Shown here one piece after another: positions 9,601 to 18,871 of a stretch of 64,000 nt of DNA. Numbering within the stretch: position 1 is the first letter of the stretch; each line of letters opens with the position of its first letter. The translations under genes and the position numbers were made by a program. This DNA comes from Alcanivoracaceae bacterium (GTDB taxonomy: Bacteria > Pseudomonadota > Gammaproteobacteria > Xanthomonadales > Marinicellaceae), in assembly GCA_016744455.1 (NCBI GenBank), contig JADGEI010000004.1:116562-180561 (forward strand), given 5' to 3'. Below the pieces are notes generated by a model. It ran no database searches. It was not told where the DNA came from and saw only the letters and a program-made list of their open reading frames with translations.

Positions 9601-9620
9601 TTCCTATTTATACGTAGGAA
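9601..9620. promoter_or_regulatory. Palindromic operator-like element upstream of recA
   Basis: TTCCTA and TAGGAA are exact reverse complements separated by eight bases. The element is immediately upstream of the recA -35 region and far from the end of the next gene. It has no T-tract, so it resembles a protein-binding site more than a terminator. No known regulator is assigned. Confidence 0.3.
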
Positions 9621-9696
9621 TTTAACTATGAGACCTATTTTATTGGTTTTCATTCTCAAAACATGAGAATTGAGAAGAATTTAATTTGATTAAAAG

Positions 9697-9830
9697 CTTT
9701 TACATAACTCTGGGACAATAAAACAAAATGAGATAAAAGCCCCATTCAAGGTAAAAGATCAGTCAAATAAATCCCTAATTTGCTACCCTTTAACGTTGAG
9801 TTGAGTTCCCAACAACTTTTTACACATTCC
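9697..9830 (+). repeat. Left copy of an imperfect ~130-bp direct repeat flanking a two-gene unit
   Basis: The 305-base gap between the first recA ATG and the 9853 gene holds the recA control region and this repeat. Aligned by hand with 11059-11188, the core (9702-9751 against 11063-11110) matches in about 38 of 50 columns with one two-base and no other gaps. Shared landmarks continue in the same order: ATTTGC, GAG..GAGTT and a run of T before ACAC/ATAC. No open reading frame of note lies in the repeat. Confidence 0.5.
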
Positions 9831-9852
9831 ATGTGATGGACAAATACCTCGA

Positions 9853-10443
9853 TTAATACGTTAATAAATCAAATTCTTTTATATTATTAAGCAATGCAAC
9901 GACATGCTTTTCCATATTTTCACGGTTGTTAGATTCTTTAATTCGACGCATAGAATCGCTAATAGCTATCCACCAACGCATATGAGCAGCACTTAACTGT
10001 GCAGCGACAGGCACTAAGTCTCGAATCAACAAAATGGAATTAATTGATGTTTTTTTTAATAAAACCATACTTTCTATATCCATTTCGCCTTGATTCATTT
10101 TTTCTAGCAAAGTTTCTACTATTTTTGGGTTCTCTTCTAAATCTTTGGACTTTAAAGGCTCTGCATGTTTTTCTAAGAAGGCAATATCCAAGTAAGACAA
10201 AAAACCACGTAAAGATCCACGCAAACTCAGCCATAATTCTTTACGACGAGTATGTTCTTTAGTCTGTTGTACATAAGACAACAAACCAATCCAAAAGAAT
10301 CCTTCAAGGCAAAAACCTATGAGTTCTGGTACAATATTTTCACGGAATGCGTCTTGATTTGCTTGTTGCATGAAATAATAAAACAAAACCATACCAACAA
10401 GGCCAAATAATGCCATCGGAGCGTACAAGAGGTATTTATTCAT
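9853..10443 (-). CDS. Uncharacterised two-helix membrane protein, second gene of a two-gene unit
   Basis: 196 residues that I do not recognise as a named family. Two hydrophobic segments lie near the N-terminus (about 5-26 and 38-60) with an intervening polar loop. The remaining ~135 residues look helical and cytosolic, including a tryptophan-containing HMRWWIAISDSMRRIKE stretch around 155. No enzyme motif is visible. The ATG overlaps the stop of the upstream integrase-SAM-like gene (ATGA), so the two are surely co-translated. The pair sits between recA and sdaA, bounded by imperfect direct repeats. A membrane-anchored effector or sensor partnered with a DNA-binding protein is one reading, but there is no direct evidence for it. 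Confidence 0.7.
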   Translation of the reverse strand: MNKYLLYAPMALFGLVGMVLFYYFMQQANQDAFRENIVPELIGFCLEGFFWIGLLSYVQQTKEHTRRKELWLSLRGSLRGFLSYLDIAFLEKHAEPLKSKDLEENPKIVETLLEKMNQGEMDIESMVLLKKTSINSILLIRDLVPVAAQLSAAHMRWWIAISDSMRRIKESNNRENMEKHVVALLNNIKEFDLLTY

Positions 10444-10976
10444 TCTTCACCTGTGACGAAAGCATTGATGATATCCACCATTTTCTTGGCTTCTTTGGCA
10501 GTCAAATCAAGTGGCAAGTCTTTAATAAACACAGTTAAGTCTTTCCTTAACTGTATAGGCAATATGCCTGATTCTGAGTTACTATTACTGAGTGTAATCT
10601 CTTCCAGTGCTTTGGTTTCATGTTTATTTATGCTGGCTTTTGTTTGAATAGTAGGTTTAGTGCCAGATAAAGAAACAAAGTTTTGAGGGTCTTTAACCCA
10701 TTGAAAATAATCATTTAAGGCAGATTTTAATCTAGAATTATAGAGTTCAAGAGCCTCGACCCGAATCGAACTATCTTCAAGTTTAAAAATCCGTGAACAA
10801 AGGTCATCAACATCTAATAACTGCAAATCCATTCTTTCTTCTGGAGTCACGAAATTCAACAAGTGTTCCGCTGCAATGTTTCTACTTTTAGCGACTGCTG
10901 GATTTAAAACACCAGTTACTGCGGATTCACGTAAATACGTTAATAAACCATTTTTCGAATAATCTTCTGTTGCCAT
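10440..10976 (-). CDS. Conserved protein with integrase SAM-like (core-binding) N-terminus, no catalytic domain
   Basis: 178 residues. Residues about 8-95 (GLLTYLRESAVTGVLNPAVA through the SALNDYFQWVKDP segment) resemble the four-helix SAM-like core-binding domain of tyrosine recombinases. No recombinase catalytic domain follows: the R-HxR-Y set is absent. After a variable linker (about 105-135) there is a short C-terminal region, IQLRKDLTVFIKDLPLDLTAKEAKKM, that I remember from hypothetical proteins with the same two-part layout. It is probably a DNA-binding protein. It is the first gene of a two-gene operon with the membrane-protein gene, overlapping it by four bases. Function unknown; the domain call is from pattern memory. 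Confidence 0.65.
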   Translation of the reverse strand: MATEDYSKNGLLTYLRESAVTGVLNPAVAKSRNIAAEHLLNFVTPEERMDLQLLDVDDLCSRIFKLEDSSIRVEALELYNSRLKSALNDYFQWVKDPQNFVSLSGTKPTIQTKASINKHETKALEEITLSNSNSESGILPIQLRKDLTVFIKDLPLDLTAKEAKKMVDIINAFVTGEE

Positions 10977-11058
10977 TTTATCAATTTAATATTTATCTTT
11001 ATTCATCATAACGATTATTCTATACTAATGGAATTAAACAACATAAAATTCAAGAGAT

Positions 11059-11188
11059 CTTTCCATAATTCTGGGGCGATAAAAAAGAATGATAAAAACG
11101 CCTATCAAGGCAATAATTAACTTTATAACCAGTTATTTGCGATTTTTTTCGCTGAGCGGAGTTATTAGCAATTTTTTTATACGTTCAC
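11059..11188 (+). repeat. Right copy of the imperfect direct repeat
   Basis: This is the partner of 9697-9830 in the same orientation, lying between the divergent starts of the two-gene unit and sdaA. The best-conserved part is 11063-11110, from CCATAATTCTGGGGCGAT to TATCAAGG. The rest of the 260-base gap holds AT-rich promoter-like sequence for both divergent genes, and no further gene is seen. Confidence 0.5.
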
Positions 11189-11236
11189 GTTCCACGAGTT
11201 AAGCAAAAGTCTCATCAAAATTAATAGGGTATGTTT

Positions 11237-12616
11237 ATGGCTGTCAGTGTTTTTGATTTATTTAAAGTAGGTATTGGACCTTCGAGTTCTCATACAGTTG
11301 GGCCTATGCGTGCAGCCTATTTGTTTTGTCAACAATTACAACACCGAAACCTTATTGAACAAACAACAAATATTAAATCCGAATTATTTGGTTCACTTGG
11401 CCACACAGGAAAAGGTCATGGAACAGATAAAGCCATAATTTTAGGTCTATCAGGTTATCAACCTGATAAAATTAACCCCGACATTATTGTTAATTTACTC
11501 GACAAAGTAGAACTACAAAAAAAACTACAAATCAATGACAAAAAAACCATTAAATTTAATTACAAAACCGATTTAAAATTCCATAAACGTAAAATGTTGC
11601 CATTGCACTCCAATGGTATGCGTTTTGTAGCACTAGATAAGCATGGCGAAAATTTACTAAAAAAAGACTTTTATTCAGTTGGTGGAGGATTCATTATTTC
11701 ACATAACAAATTAGCACAACAAGAAATAGTTGAGGATAACACTAAACTACCTTACGCCTTTAATTCGGGAATAGAGTTATTAGAAATCTGTAAAAAAAAC
11801 AAGCAAAGCATTGCTCAAATCATGTATGAAAATGAAAAAACATGGCAGAGCAAAACCAGAATAAATAAGCAATTAGACACCCTCTGGCACGTTTTTAAAG
11901 ATTGTGTTGAACGCGGCCTTAATTCTTCTGGAGAATTACCTGGTGGGTTAAAGGTCAAACGTCGTGCTCCAGCTTTATTTAAAGAATTACGTGATAAACC
12001 ACAAGCAGCATTGCGTGACCCACTAACCATATTAGATTGGGTTAACCTTTATGCTTTAGCCGTAAGCGAAGAAAATGCAGCTGGAGGTCGAGTTGTAACC
12101 GCTCCTACGAATGGTGCAGCCGGGATTATTCCTGCTGTTTTACACTATTACTATCATTTCTGTCCTGAAGCCAATATTCAAGGCGTACGTGACTTCATCT
12201 TAACTGCTGGAGCTGTCGGCATGTTGTATAAGAAAAACGCATCAATCTCTGGTGCAGAAGTCGGGTGTCAGGGCGAAGTTGGTGTCGCCTGCTCGATGGC
12301 AGCAGCTGGTCTAGCAGCTGCCTGTGGCGAGTCACCTGAACACATAGAAAATGCAGCAGAAATTGCCATGGAACACAACTTAGGCCTAACATGTGATCCT
12401 ATTGGCGGACTGGTGCAAATCCCCTGTATTGAACGCAATGCTATGGGAGCTGTAAAAGCCATTAATGCCTTTCGCATGGCTACGCGCGGAGATGGAAGCC
12501 ACTGGGTTTCACTAGACAAGGTTATTAAAACCATGAAAATCACTGGTCAAGACATGCAATCAAAATACAAAGAAACCTCACGAGGAGGCCTAGCAGTTAA
12601 TATTATCGAATGTTAA
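11237..12616 (+). CDS. sdaA: L-serine ammonia-lyase (iron-sulfur, single chain)
   Basis: 459 residues from the chosen start. It deaminates L-serine to pyruvate and ammonia using a 4Fe-4S cluster. The N-terminus [20 protein letters not shown] is the family signature. Cluster cysteines are visible as GCQGE (C344), LTCDPIGG (C386) and IPCIERN (C397). I prefer the ATG at 11237 to the one six bases earlier, because AGGG is seven bases before it and the resulting N-terminus matches E. coli SdaA. It is transcribed alone, divergently from the uncharacterised two-gene unit. Confidence 0.95.
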   Translation: MAVSVFDLFKVGIGPSSSHTVGPMRAAYLFCQQLQHRNLIEQTTNIKSELFGSLGHTGKGHGTDKAIILGLSGYQPDKINPDIIVNLLDKVELQKKLQINDKKTIKFNYKTDLKFHKRKMLPLHSNGMRFVALDKHGENLLKKDFYSVGGGFIISHNKLAQQEIVEDNTKLPYAFNSGIELLEICKKNKQSIAQIMYENEKTWQSKTRINKQLDTLWHVFKDCVERGLNSSGELPGGLKVKRRAPALFKELRDKPQAALRDPLTILDWVNLYALAVSEENAAGGRVVTAPTNGAAGIIPAVLHYYYHFCPEANIQGVRDFILTAGAVGMLYKKNASISGAEVGCQGEVGVACSMAAAGLAAACGESPEHIENAAEIAMEHNLGLTCDPIGGLVQIPCIERNAMGAVKAINAFRMATRGDGSHWVSLDKVIKTMKITGQDMQSKYKETSRGGLAVNIIEC

Positions 12617-12806
12617 AATCCAGTTTTCGTTAAAGGTGATATTATAAACTTATTATACAAAATTTAAAGAAAACCAATTGATTTCAGTTTTTACCACTTA
12701 ATAACATTTTTTAACAAAAATAGTTTATATCATTTTCAGTTTTCAACTATCAATTTTCGATTAATATCTTATAATTAGCTGCTTTGTTAAAACTATTGAT
12801 AATTCT

Positions 12807-13700
12807 ATGTTAACTTTTCAAGAAATCATTTTAAAATTACAAGAATTTTGGGCGACAAATGGCTGTGTTATTGTACAACCATTAGACCTGGAAGTAGGAG
12901 CCGGCACCTTTCATCCTGCAACATTTTTACGTTCAATCGGGCCAGAACCTTGGAATAGCGCTTATGTGCAGCCATGCCGTCGCCCAACAGATGGAAGATA
13001 CGGTGAAAACCCTAATCGATTACAGCATTATTATCAATTTCAAGTGGCATTAAAACCTTCCCCTAACAACATTCAGGAATTATATTTGGATTCATTAAAA
13101 GAGCTAGGAATAGACACCCTGTTACATGATATACGTTTTCTTGAAGACAACTGGGAATCACCAACACTTGGAGCTTGGGGGTTAGGCTGGGAAGTCTGGT
13201 TAAATGGTATGGAAGTGACACAATTTACCTATTTTCAACAGGTTGGCGGTTTAGAATGTAAACCAGTCATGGGTGAAATCACCTATGGAATAGAACGTTT
13301 AGCCATGTATTTACAAGAAAAAGACAGTATCTATGATCTTATATGGGCCAACACCCCTAATGGCACAGTTACTTATGGAGATGTTTTTCATCAAAATGAA
13401 GTAGAACAGTCTACCTATAATTTTGAACATGCCAGCATCGAAATTTCTTTACAAGATTTTAATAATTGCGAAAGCGAATGTTTAAAACTTATCGAGGCGA
13501 AGTTGCCTTTAGCGGCCTATGAAAAAGCCCTAAAAGCTTCGCATTATTTTAATTTACTTGATGCACGTAAGGCCATAAGTGTGACCGAACGTCAGCAGTA
13601 TATATTACGCGTTCGCACAATGTCAAAAGCTGTTGCTGGGATGTACTATGAAAGTCGTGAAGCATTAGGATTTCCAGGATGTAAGGAGAAAACATCATGA
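12807..13700 (+). CDS. glyQ: Glycine--tRNA ligase alpha subunit
   Basis: 297 residues, close to the 303 of E. coli. It is the class II catalytic subunit of the alpha2-beta2 glycyl-tRNA synthetase. The N-terminus ([19 protein letters not shown]), [19 protein letters not shown] and [21 protein letters not shown] are near-invariant family segments. The 190-base leader upstream has a TATAAT at 12770-12775 that could serve as its -10, but no clear -35. It overlaps glyS by four bases. Confidence 0.97.
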   Translation: MLTFQEIILKLQEFWATNGCVIVQPLDLEVGAGTFHPATFLRSIGPEPWNSAYVQPCRRPTDGRYGENPNRLQHYYQFQVALKPSPNNIQELYLDSLKELGIDTLLHDIRFLEDNWESPTLGAWGLGWEVWLNGMEVTQFTYFQQVGGLECKPVMGEITYGIERLAMYLQEKDSIYDLIWANTPNGTVTYGDVFHQNEVEQSTYNFEHASIEISLQDFNNCESECLKLIEAKLPLAAYEKALKASHYFNLLDARKAISVTERQQYILRVRTMSKAVAGMYYESREALGFPGCKEKTS

Positions 13701-15769
13701 GTCATATCTTATTTGAATTAGGTACTGAAGAACTTCCCCCAAAAGCCTTAAATAATTTAGCTAAAAGCCTATTTGAGGGAGTTATTGCTGATTTAGAAAA
13801 AGCAGAAATTACTTTTAATAAAGAAAATAGCCGTTGGTATGCTTCTCCTAGAAGGCTAGCCTTCATACTTAATGATGTCGATAAAACTCAAGCTGATAAA
13901 AAGATGCAACGTCGTGGCCCCGCTTTTATTGCTGCATTCGACGATCAAGGCAATGCAAAACCAGCAGCCATAGGTTTTGCAAAATCAGTTGGCAAGCAAG
14001 TATCTGACCTTAAGACACTTAAAACAGGCAAAGGTGAGTGGCTTGTATGTGACATCGAAGAAAAAGGCCAAGAAACTCGTAATTTATTGCCAAAATTTAT
14101 TCATAACAGCATAAAAAAAATGCCCATTCCCAAACCAATGCGATGGGGCAATAACACATTTAGTTTCATACGTCCTGTACACTGGATAGTACTTTTACAA
14201 GATAATGAAGTTATCCCATTCGATATGTTTGGCTTATCTTCAGATAGACAAACACGAGGGCACCGCTTTCATTTTCCCAATTTTATTGCTATCAAATCTG
14301 CAGAAAGTTACGTTCAACAATTATTAGATGTTCGTGTTGAAGTTGACCAGATTACCCGTAAAAAAAATGTTAAAAAACAAGTCCATAGCATTGCTAATAC
14401 AATCAATGGTATAGCACGAACTGATGACAGTTTACTTGAAGAAGTTTGTGCAATTGTAGAACACCCAATCGCCGTTGTAGGCAGTTTTGATACAGACTTT
14501 TTAAAAGTACCTGCTGAAGCTCTAATTTCATCCATGCAAAAACACCAAAAATACTTTCCAATTTTTGACGAAAATAAACAACTAATGCCAAATTTTGTAT
14601 CTTTAGCCAATATTGAGTCAAAAGATGAAAAACTTGTCATTAAAGGTTTTGAAAAAGTCATTAGACCAAGGCTTGCTGATGCGCGTTTCTTTTGGGAAAA
14701 AGATCAAATCAATCCATTAGATAACAACTTCAGCATGTTAGAAAAAATGACTTTTGAAAAACAACTCGGTTCTATTGGTGATAAATGTCAACGCATCAGT
14801 TCGATAATGGGCAATCTATCAGTTACCATGAATTTTGATAAAGTTCATGCAATTCGTGTTGCAAAGTTATTAAAATGCGATTTGGTTACTGATATGGTAG
14901 ATGAATTTCCTGATTTGCAGGGAATTATGGGAGGTTATTATGCCTTAGCTCAAGGAGAGGATGAAGAAATCGCTAGTGCGATTACATCACAATACAAGCC
15001 TGCCTTTGCTGGTGATAGTATACCAACAACGCCTTTAGCTCAAGCCGTTGCAATCGCCGATAAAATGGACACTCTTTGTGGAATCTTTGCAGTTGGAAAA
15101 AAACCAACAGGTAACAAAGACCCATTTGCATTACGTCGTGCAGCCTTAGGCGTTATTCGCATTCTAAAAGAAGCAAAGTTAAATGTTGACATATATGAGT
15201 TAGTCGAATTTTGCCTGCAACAAATAAATATTGAAAATCTAGATAGAAAAAAAACACAAGTTGAAATTAATACATTTATCAAGCAAAGGCTGAAACACAG
15301 TTATCTAGAAAATGGCACACCTCACGATGTAGTTGAATCCGTATTATCAATACAATCTAAGAATTTAAGTGATTGTAACAACCGAATATTAGCCTGTATT
15401 GAATTTAAGAAGGATTCAAATGCCCCTGCTCTTGCAGCTGCGAATAAACGTATTAGTAACATATTAAAGAAATCAGATGACAGCATTCCTAACTCAATTG
15501 TCTTAAGGTTATTAAGTGAAGAACAAGAGAAAAATTTATTTGGTGCAATAGAGTCAATGAAAAGAAAGTTTCTTCAAGAAGTTTCAGAACAAAAATACGC
15601 AGATGCTTTTTCACACTTATCATCACTTGCTGAACCTGTAGATAATTTTTTTGAAAATGTCATGGTTAATAGCGAAGATAAAGAAACACGTCAAAACCGT
15701 TTAGCCATATTGGCACAGCTTAACAAATTATTTAATGCAATCGCTGATATTTCAAAACTGGAAATGTAG
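13697..15769 (+). CDS. glyS: Glycine--tRNA ligase beta subunit
   Basis: 690 residues, the E. coli length (689). The N-terminal [14 protein letters not shown] and [14 protein letters not shown] near 440 are standard GlyS motifs, and a C-terminal anticodon-binding region (DALR type) follows. It pairs with GlyQ to charge tRNA-Gly. The ATG overlaps the glyQ stop (ATGA), ensuring equal translation. The kinase gene begins 25 bases after its stop and may share the transcript. Confidence 0.97.
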   Translation: MSHILFELGTEELPPKALNNLAKSLFEGVIADLEKAEITFNKENSRWYASPRRLAFILNDVDKTQADKKMQRRGPAFIAAFDDQGNAKPAAIGFAKSVGKQVSDLKTLKTGKGEWLVCDIEEKGQETRNLLPKFIHNSIKKMPIPKPMRWGNNTFSFIRPVHWIVLLQDNEVIPFDMFGLSSDRQTRGHRFHFPNFIAIKSAESYVQQLLDVRVEVDQITRKKNVKKQVHSIANTINGIARTDDSLLEEVCAIVEHPIAVVGSFDTDFLKVPAEALISSMQKHQKYFPIFDENKQLMPNFVSLANIESKDEKLVIKGFEKVIRPRLADARFFWEKDQINPLDNNFSMLEKMTFEKQLGSIGDKCQRISSIMGNLSVTMNFDKVHAIRVAKLLKCDLVTDMVDEFPDLQGIMGGYYALAQGEDEEIASAITSQYKPAFAGDSIPTTPLAQAVAIADKMDTLCGIFAVGKKPTGNKDPFALRRAALGVIRILKEAKLNVDIYELVEFCLQQINIENLDRKKTQVEINTFIKQRLKHSYLENGTPHDVVESVLSIQSKNLSDCNNRILACIEFKKDSNAPALAAANKRISNILKKSDDSIPNSIVLRLLSEEQEKNLFGAIESMKRKFLQEVSEQKYADAFSHLSSLAEPVDNFFENVMVNSEDKETRQNRLAILAQLNKLFNAIADISKLEM

Positions 15770-15794
15770 AACACAATGATGTTATGATACAGCG

Positions 15795-18311
15795 ATGGGA
15801 ATGAATGCTTTAGATTCAGGCTATATGCTCAGTGAATATAGGATAGAAAAACTACTTGGTGAAGGTGGTTTTGGTCTAACCTATTTAGCTTTTGATACCA
15901 ATTTAGAAAAACAAGTTGCCATCAAAGAGTACATGCCAGGTGAACATGCCGTTCGAAAGGACGGCGAGCAAATCATTGCCAAAAGCGAAGCTTCTGAAAA
16001 AACCTATAACTGGGGGCTCAATGCTTTTTTAAATGAAGCTAAAATTTTAGCAAAATTTGAAAACCCAAACATTGTTCGAATTTATCGCTTTTTTAGAGCT
16101 AACGGCACAGCTTATATTGTGATGGAATATTGTCAAGGTGGTAGTTTAATCGACCAAATCTCCAAGACCAATCCAATGGACGAAGATAAACTGCAAAGTA
16201 TTATTTCATCAATTGTTAAAGGCTTACAGTTAGTACATAACGAAGGAATATTACATCGAGACATTAAACCTGACAACATTATGTTTCGCAAGAATGGAAC
16301 GCCTGTATTAATTGACTTTGGTGCAGCTCGGCTTGCCATTGGAAAGAAAACAAAAAAAGTAACTACAATTATTACCCCAGGTTATGCTCCACTTGAGCAA
16401 TATAGTTCAAAAGGAAGCATTGGCCCATGGTCTGACATCTATTCATTGGCAGCCGTTGCTTATCTCTGTTTAACTGGGAAAAGACCTCCCGATATTATGA
16501 ATCGTTTACACGAAGATACATTGTCATCATTAAGCGAAGGCAACAATACTTCGCGTTTCTTACAAGCGATTGATTTTGGCCTACAACTCCAAGTTGAAGA
16601 CCGCCCGAGAAGCTTATCTGAATGGTCATCAAAATGGGGTGTGACCGATGTAGCCAAAGCTAAAGAATTCAAAACGATAATAGCGAATGCACCTATTACC
16701 GCAAGTAGAAGTGACAAGGGAGCGACTCAAGCAACCAACACATTGCGTCAACCAATATCTGCCAGAACAAGCCTTAAGCCGGATGAGAACACGCTAATAG
16801 CCAATCATGACATTGACTTTGATAGTACACCTTCATTTAATATTGCACGTGTATTATTAACCTTAGTAATTATATCTTCACTAATTGTTGCAGGTGTTTT
16901 TGGTTATGAATATTTTCAAAAACAGAAACAAGAAACAGTTATTGCAGACCAATTAGTTACGCAACGTAATTTACAACAAATAGCCGATGAAAAAAAACAA
17001 AAAGACTTGATATTGAATGTACAAATCAGACTAAACAAATTAAATTACAGGGTTGTTGAAAGCGGTAAATACGATACGAGAACAAGAGAAAGCATCAAAT
17101 TATTTGAGAGTAAAAACAATCTAGTGGTTACAGGTACTGCGGACGAAATTCTATTAGATCGGCTCAACCAATCACTTAGTGAAATTACTACAATAGCGTG
17201 GCAACAAACCGTTTCTAAAAATACAATTGAAGCTTATCAAGACTATCTACGGTTGTATCCAAACAGTCTTAACGCCAAAGAAATTCCCGAAACAATAGCA
17301 AAAATTAAAGTTTTAAAACAAGAAAAAAACAATTTAGCAGAGTTAGAAGATGTTAAAAACGCTCAAAGATTAAAACTCATTGAAGAAAAGAAAGCCCAAC
17401 TTATCAAAGAAATTAAAATCGAATTAAAACGACTTAAATTTCCAAACTTAACAGTTGATAAAACCCTAGATAACGACACTAGAAATAAGATTTTATCATT
17501 TCAAAAGCTAATGAAGTTTGATACCAATGGCTTACCAACAAAAACTCTTTTATTTCAGTTAAAAAAACAAAATAAATGGCCTGGTTTACTAAATGGTCAA
17601 ATCATCCAACAATGTCAATCATGCCCCACTATGGTTGTTGTGCCAGCAGGAAATTTCATGATGGGAAGTTCTAAAGGAAAGAACAATGAAATACCCGAGC
17701 ATTATGTTTCTCTTCCAGAGTTTATCATTAGCACGACAGAAGTAACCTATAATCAATGGAACAACTGTGTAGCTGACAACTATTGTAAACACCAACCCAA
17801 AAGCAGTAAAACTAACAATAACCAGCATGCTGTTTCAAATATCAATTGGTACGATATTCAACAATTCCTTCAATGGCTGAACTATAAGACTAATAATACT
17901 TATAAGCTACCCTCAGAAACACAATGGGAATATGCTGCTCGTGCAACGAGTCAAACGGCATATAGCTGGGGAGATTTAGTTGGTAGCAACAATGTAAGTT
18001 GTCTAGATTGTATAACAGACATCGATGAAAGCAAGATGGGTCAAGTTAAGAACTTTCCTTCAAATAGTTTTGGGATATATGACATGCATGGAAATGTTTG
18101 GGAAATAACAGCAGACTGTTGGCACCCAAATTATTCAGGAGCACCATCTGATGAGAAACCTTGGGAACCCAATGGATGTAACCAGTTTGTTGTTAGAGGT
18201 GGTAGTAGTGGTAATAGTGCTATAGACTTACGTTCAGCAAGCCGAGGTGTGCTCGCAGCAGATAAAAGGCTTAACAGTGTTGGGTTCCGAGTTATTCTTG
18301 AGACACCCTAA
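15795..18311 (+). CDS. Transmembrane Ser/Thr protein kinase with peptidoglycan-binding repeats and SUMF1 domain
   Basis: 838 residues. Residues 15-280 form a Hanks-type kinase: glycine loop GEGGFG (22-27), K44 in AIKEYMP, catalytic HRDIKPDN (154-161), DFGAAR (174-179) and TPGYAPLEQY (194-203). All key residues are present, so it should be active. One transmembrane helix lies at about 349-369. Outside the membrane are two peptidoglycan-binding-like helical repeats (about 402-462 and 535-592). A C-terminal formylglycine-generating-enzyme-type domain (about 613-835) carries VVPAGNFMMGSS, LPSETQWEYAARA, DMHGNVWE and VVRGGSS. True sulfatase-modifying cysteines cannot be assigned by eye, so this domain may be a ligand binder. 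No clear ribosome site precedes the ATG. It ends 20 bases inside the convergent PLA2-like gene. Confidence 0.9.
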   Translation: MGMNALDSGYMLSEYRIEKLLGEGGFGLTYLAFDTNLEKQVAIKEYMPGEHAVRKDGEQIIAKSEASEKTYNWGLNAFLNEAKILAKFENPNIVRIYRFFRANGTAYIVMEYCQGGSLIDQISKTNPMDEDKLQSIISSIVKGLQLVHNEGILHRDIKPDNIMFRKNGTPVLIDFGAARLAIGKKTKKVTTIITPGYAPLEQYSSKGSIGPWSDIYSLAAVAYLCLTGKRPPDIMNRLHEDTLSSLSEGNNTSRFLQAIDFGLQLQVEDRPRSLSEWSSKWGVTDVAKAKEFKTIIANAPITASRSDKGATQATNTLRQPISARTSLKPDENTLIANHDIDFDSTPSFNIARVLLTLVIISSLIVAGVFGYEYFQKQKQETVIADQLVTQRNLQQIADEKKQKDLILNVQIRLNKLNYRVVESGKYDTRTRESIKLFESKNNLVVTGTADEILLDRLNQSLSEITTIAWQQTVSKNTIEAYQDYLRLYPNSLNAKEIPETIAKIKVLKQEKNNLAELEDVKNAQRLKLIEEKKAQLIKEIKIELKRLKFPNLTVDKTLDNDTRNKILSFQKLMKFDTNGLPTKTLLFQLKKQNKWPGLLNGQIIQQCQSCPTMVVVPAGNFMMGSSKGKNNEIPEHYVSLPEFIISTTEVTYNQWNNCVADNYCKHQPKSSKTNNNQHAVSNINWYDIQQFLQWLNYKTNNTYKLPSETQWEYAARATSQTAYSWGDLVGSNNVSCLDCITDIDESKMGQVKNFPSNSFGIYDMHGNVWEITADCWHPNYSGAPSDEKPWEPNGCNQFVVRGGSSGNSAIDLRSASRGVLAADKRLNSVGFRVILETP

Positions 18312-18840
18312 AATCTTCTCCATAGCCCCAGCGATATGATGTAGGTAAATTAGGCCCTCCACCTATCTCTACTGCAATTTGCATGGTTTTACCTAAGAAC
18401 CGATCACCTATGACCTGTGTAACACATTGATTTAACAAATTATCTGCGATTATTTTTTCTTTTCTTGAACCACCATAATAGTAGGCATTATCATGATCTT
18501 CACAGCATTTTCTCCAAAGCAACGTCTTACCATGTTTTTTATGAAGAAAAGTTAATTTTGAGTAGAATGACGACATACCAGCACTACATCCATCCGAGTG
18601 AAGCATCGGGTTAAATACTGGAAGGCCTCGTTTTTTTAACCATGAATTTTTTGTGTTTTTCGGATTAACAAATGAAAACTCAAAAGTATTGGTATTTGAA
18701 CAAGATACGAAAAAGGTTGAAATAATCAAGATGAGGATAGCATAGGTAACAGTAACACTAATCGAACGTCTAGGAGAGTTGTGAAAAACACGACTCAGCG
18801 TTAAAATAGCTGAAAAGCACCTTCTGGAAAATATTTTCAC
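18292..18840 (-). CDS. Phospholipase A2-like secreted protein, probable lipoprotein
   Basis: 182 residues from a GTG start. The motif KCCEDHDNAYYYGG (111-124) has the paired cysteines, His116-Asp117 dyad and glycine turn of the phospholipase A2 fold. DGCSAGM (83-89) would form the preceding loop. A hydrophobic segment ending FFVSC (C47) looks like a lipoprotein signal, but the preceding n-region of about 28 residues is unusually long, so the true start may lie further in. Substrate unknown; some related proteins may not be lipases. The 3' end overlaps the convergent kinase-SUMF1 gene by 20 bases. Confidence 0.62.
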   Translation of the reverse strand: MKIFSRRCFSAILTLSRVFHNSPRRSISVTVTYAILILIISTFFVSCSNTNTFEFSFVNPKNTKNSWLKKRGLPVFNPMLHSDGCSAGMSSFYSKLTFLHKKHGKTLLWRKCCEDHDNAYYYGGSRKEKIIADNLLNQCVTQVIGDRFLGKTMQIAVEIGGGPNLPTSYRWGYGEDFRVSQE

Positions 18841-18871
18841 TTAAGGGTACGTGTGTGAATAAATTTTAAAA

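Noticed and set aside
9697..11188. Reading the flanking repeats as integron attC sites
   Set aside because: No GTTRRRY core or R' palindromic structure is visible, and no integrase gene is present.
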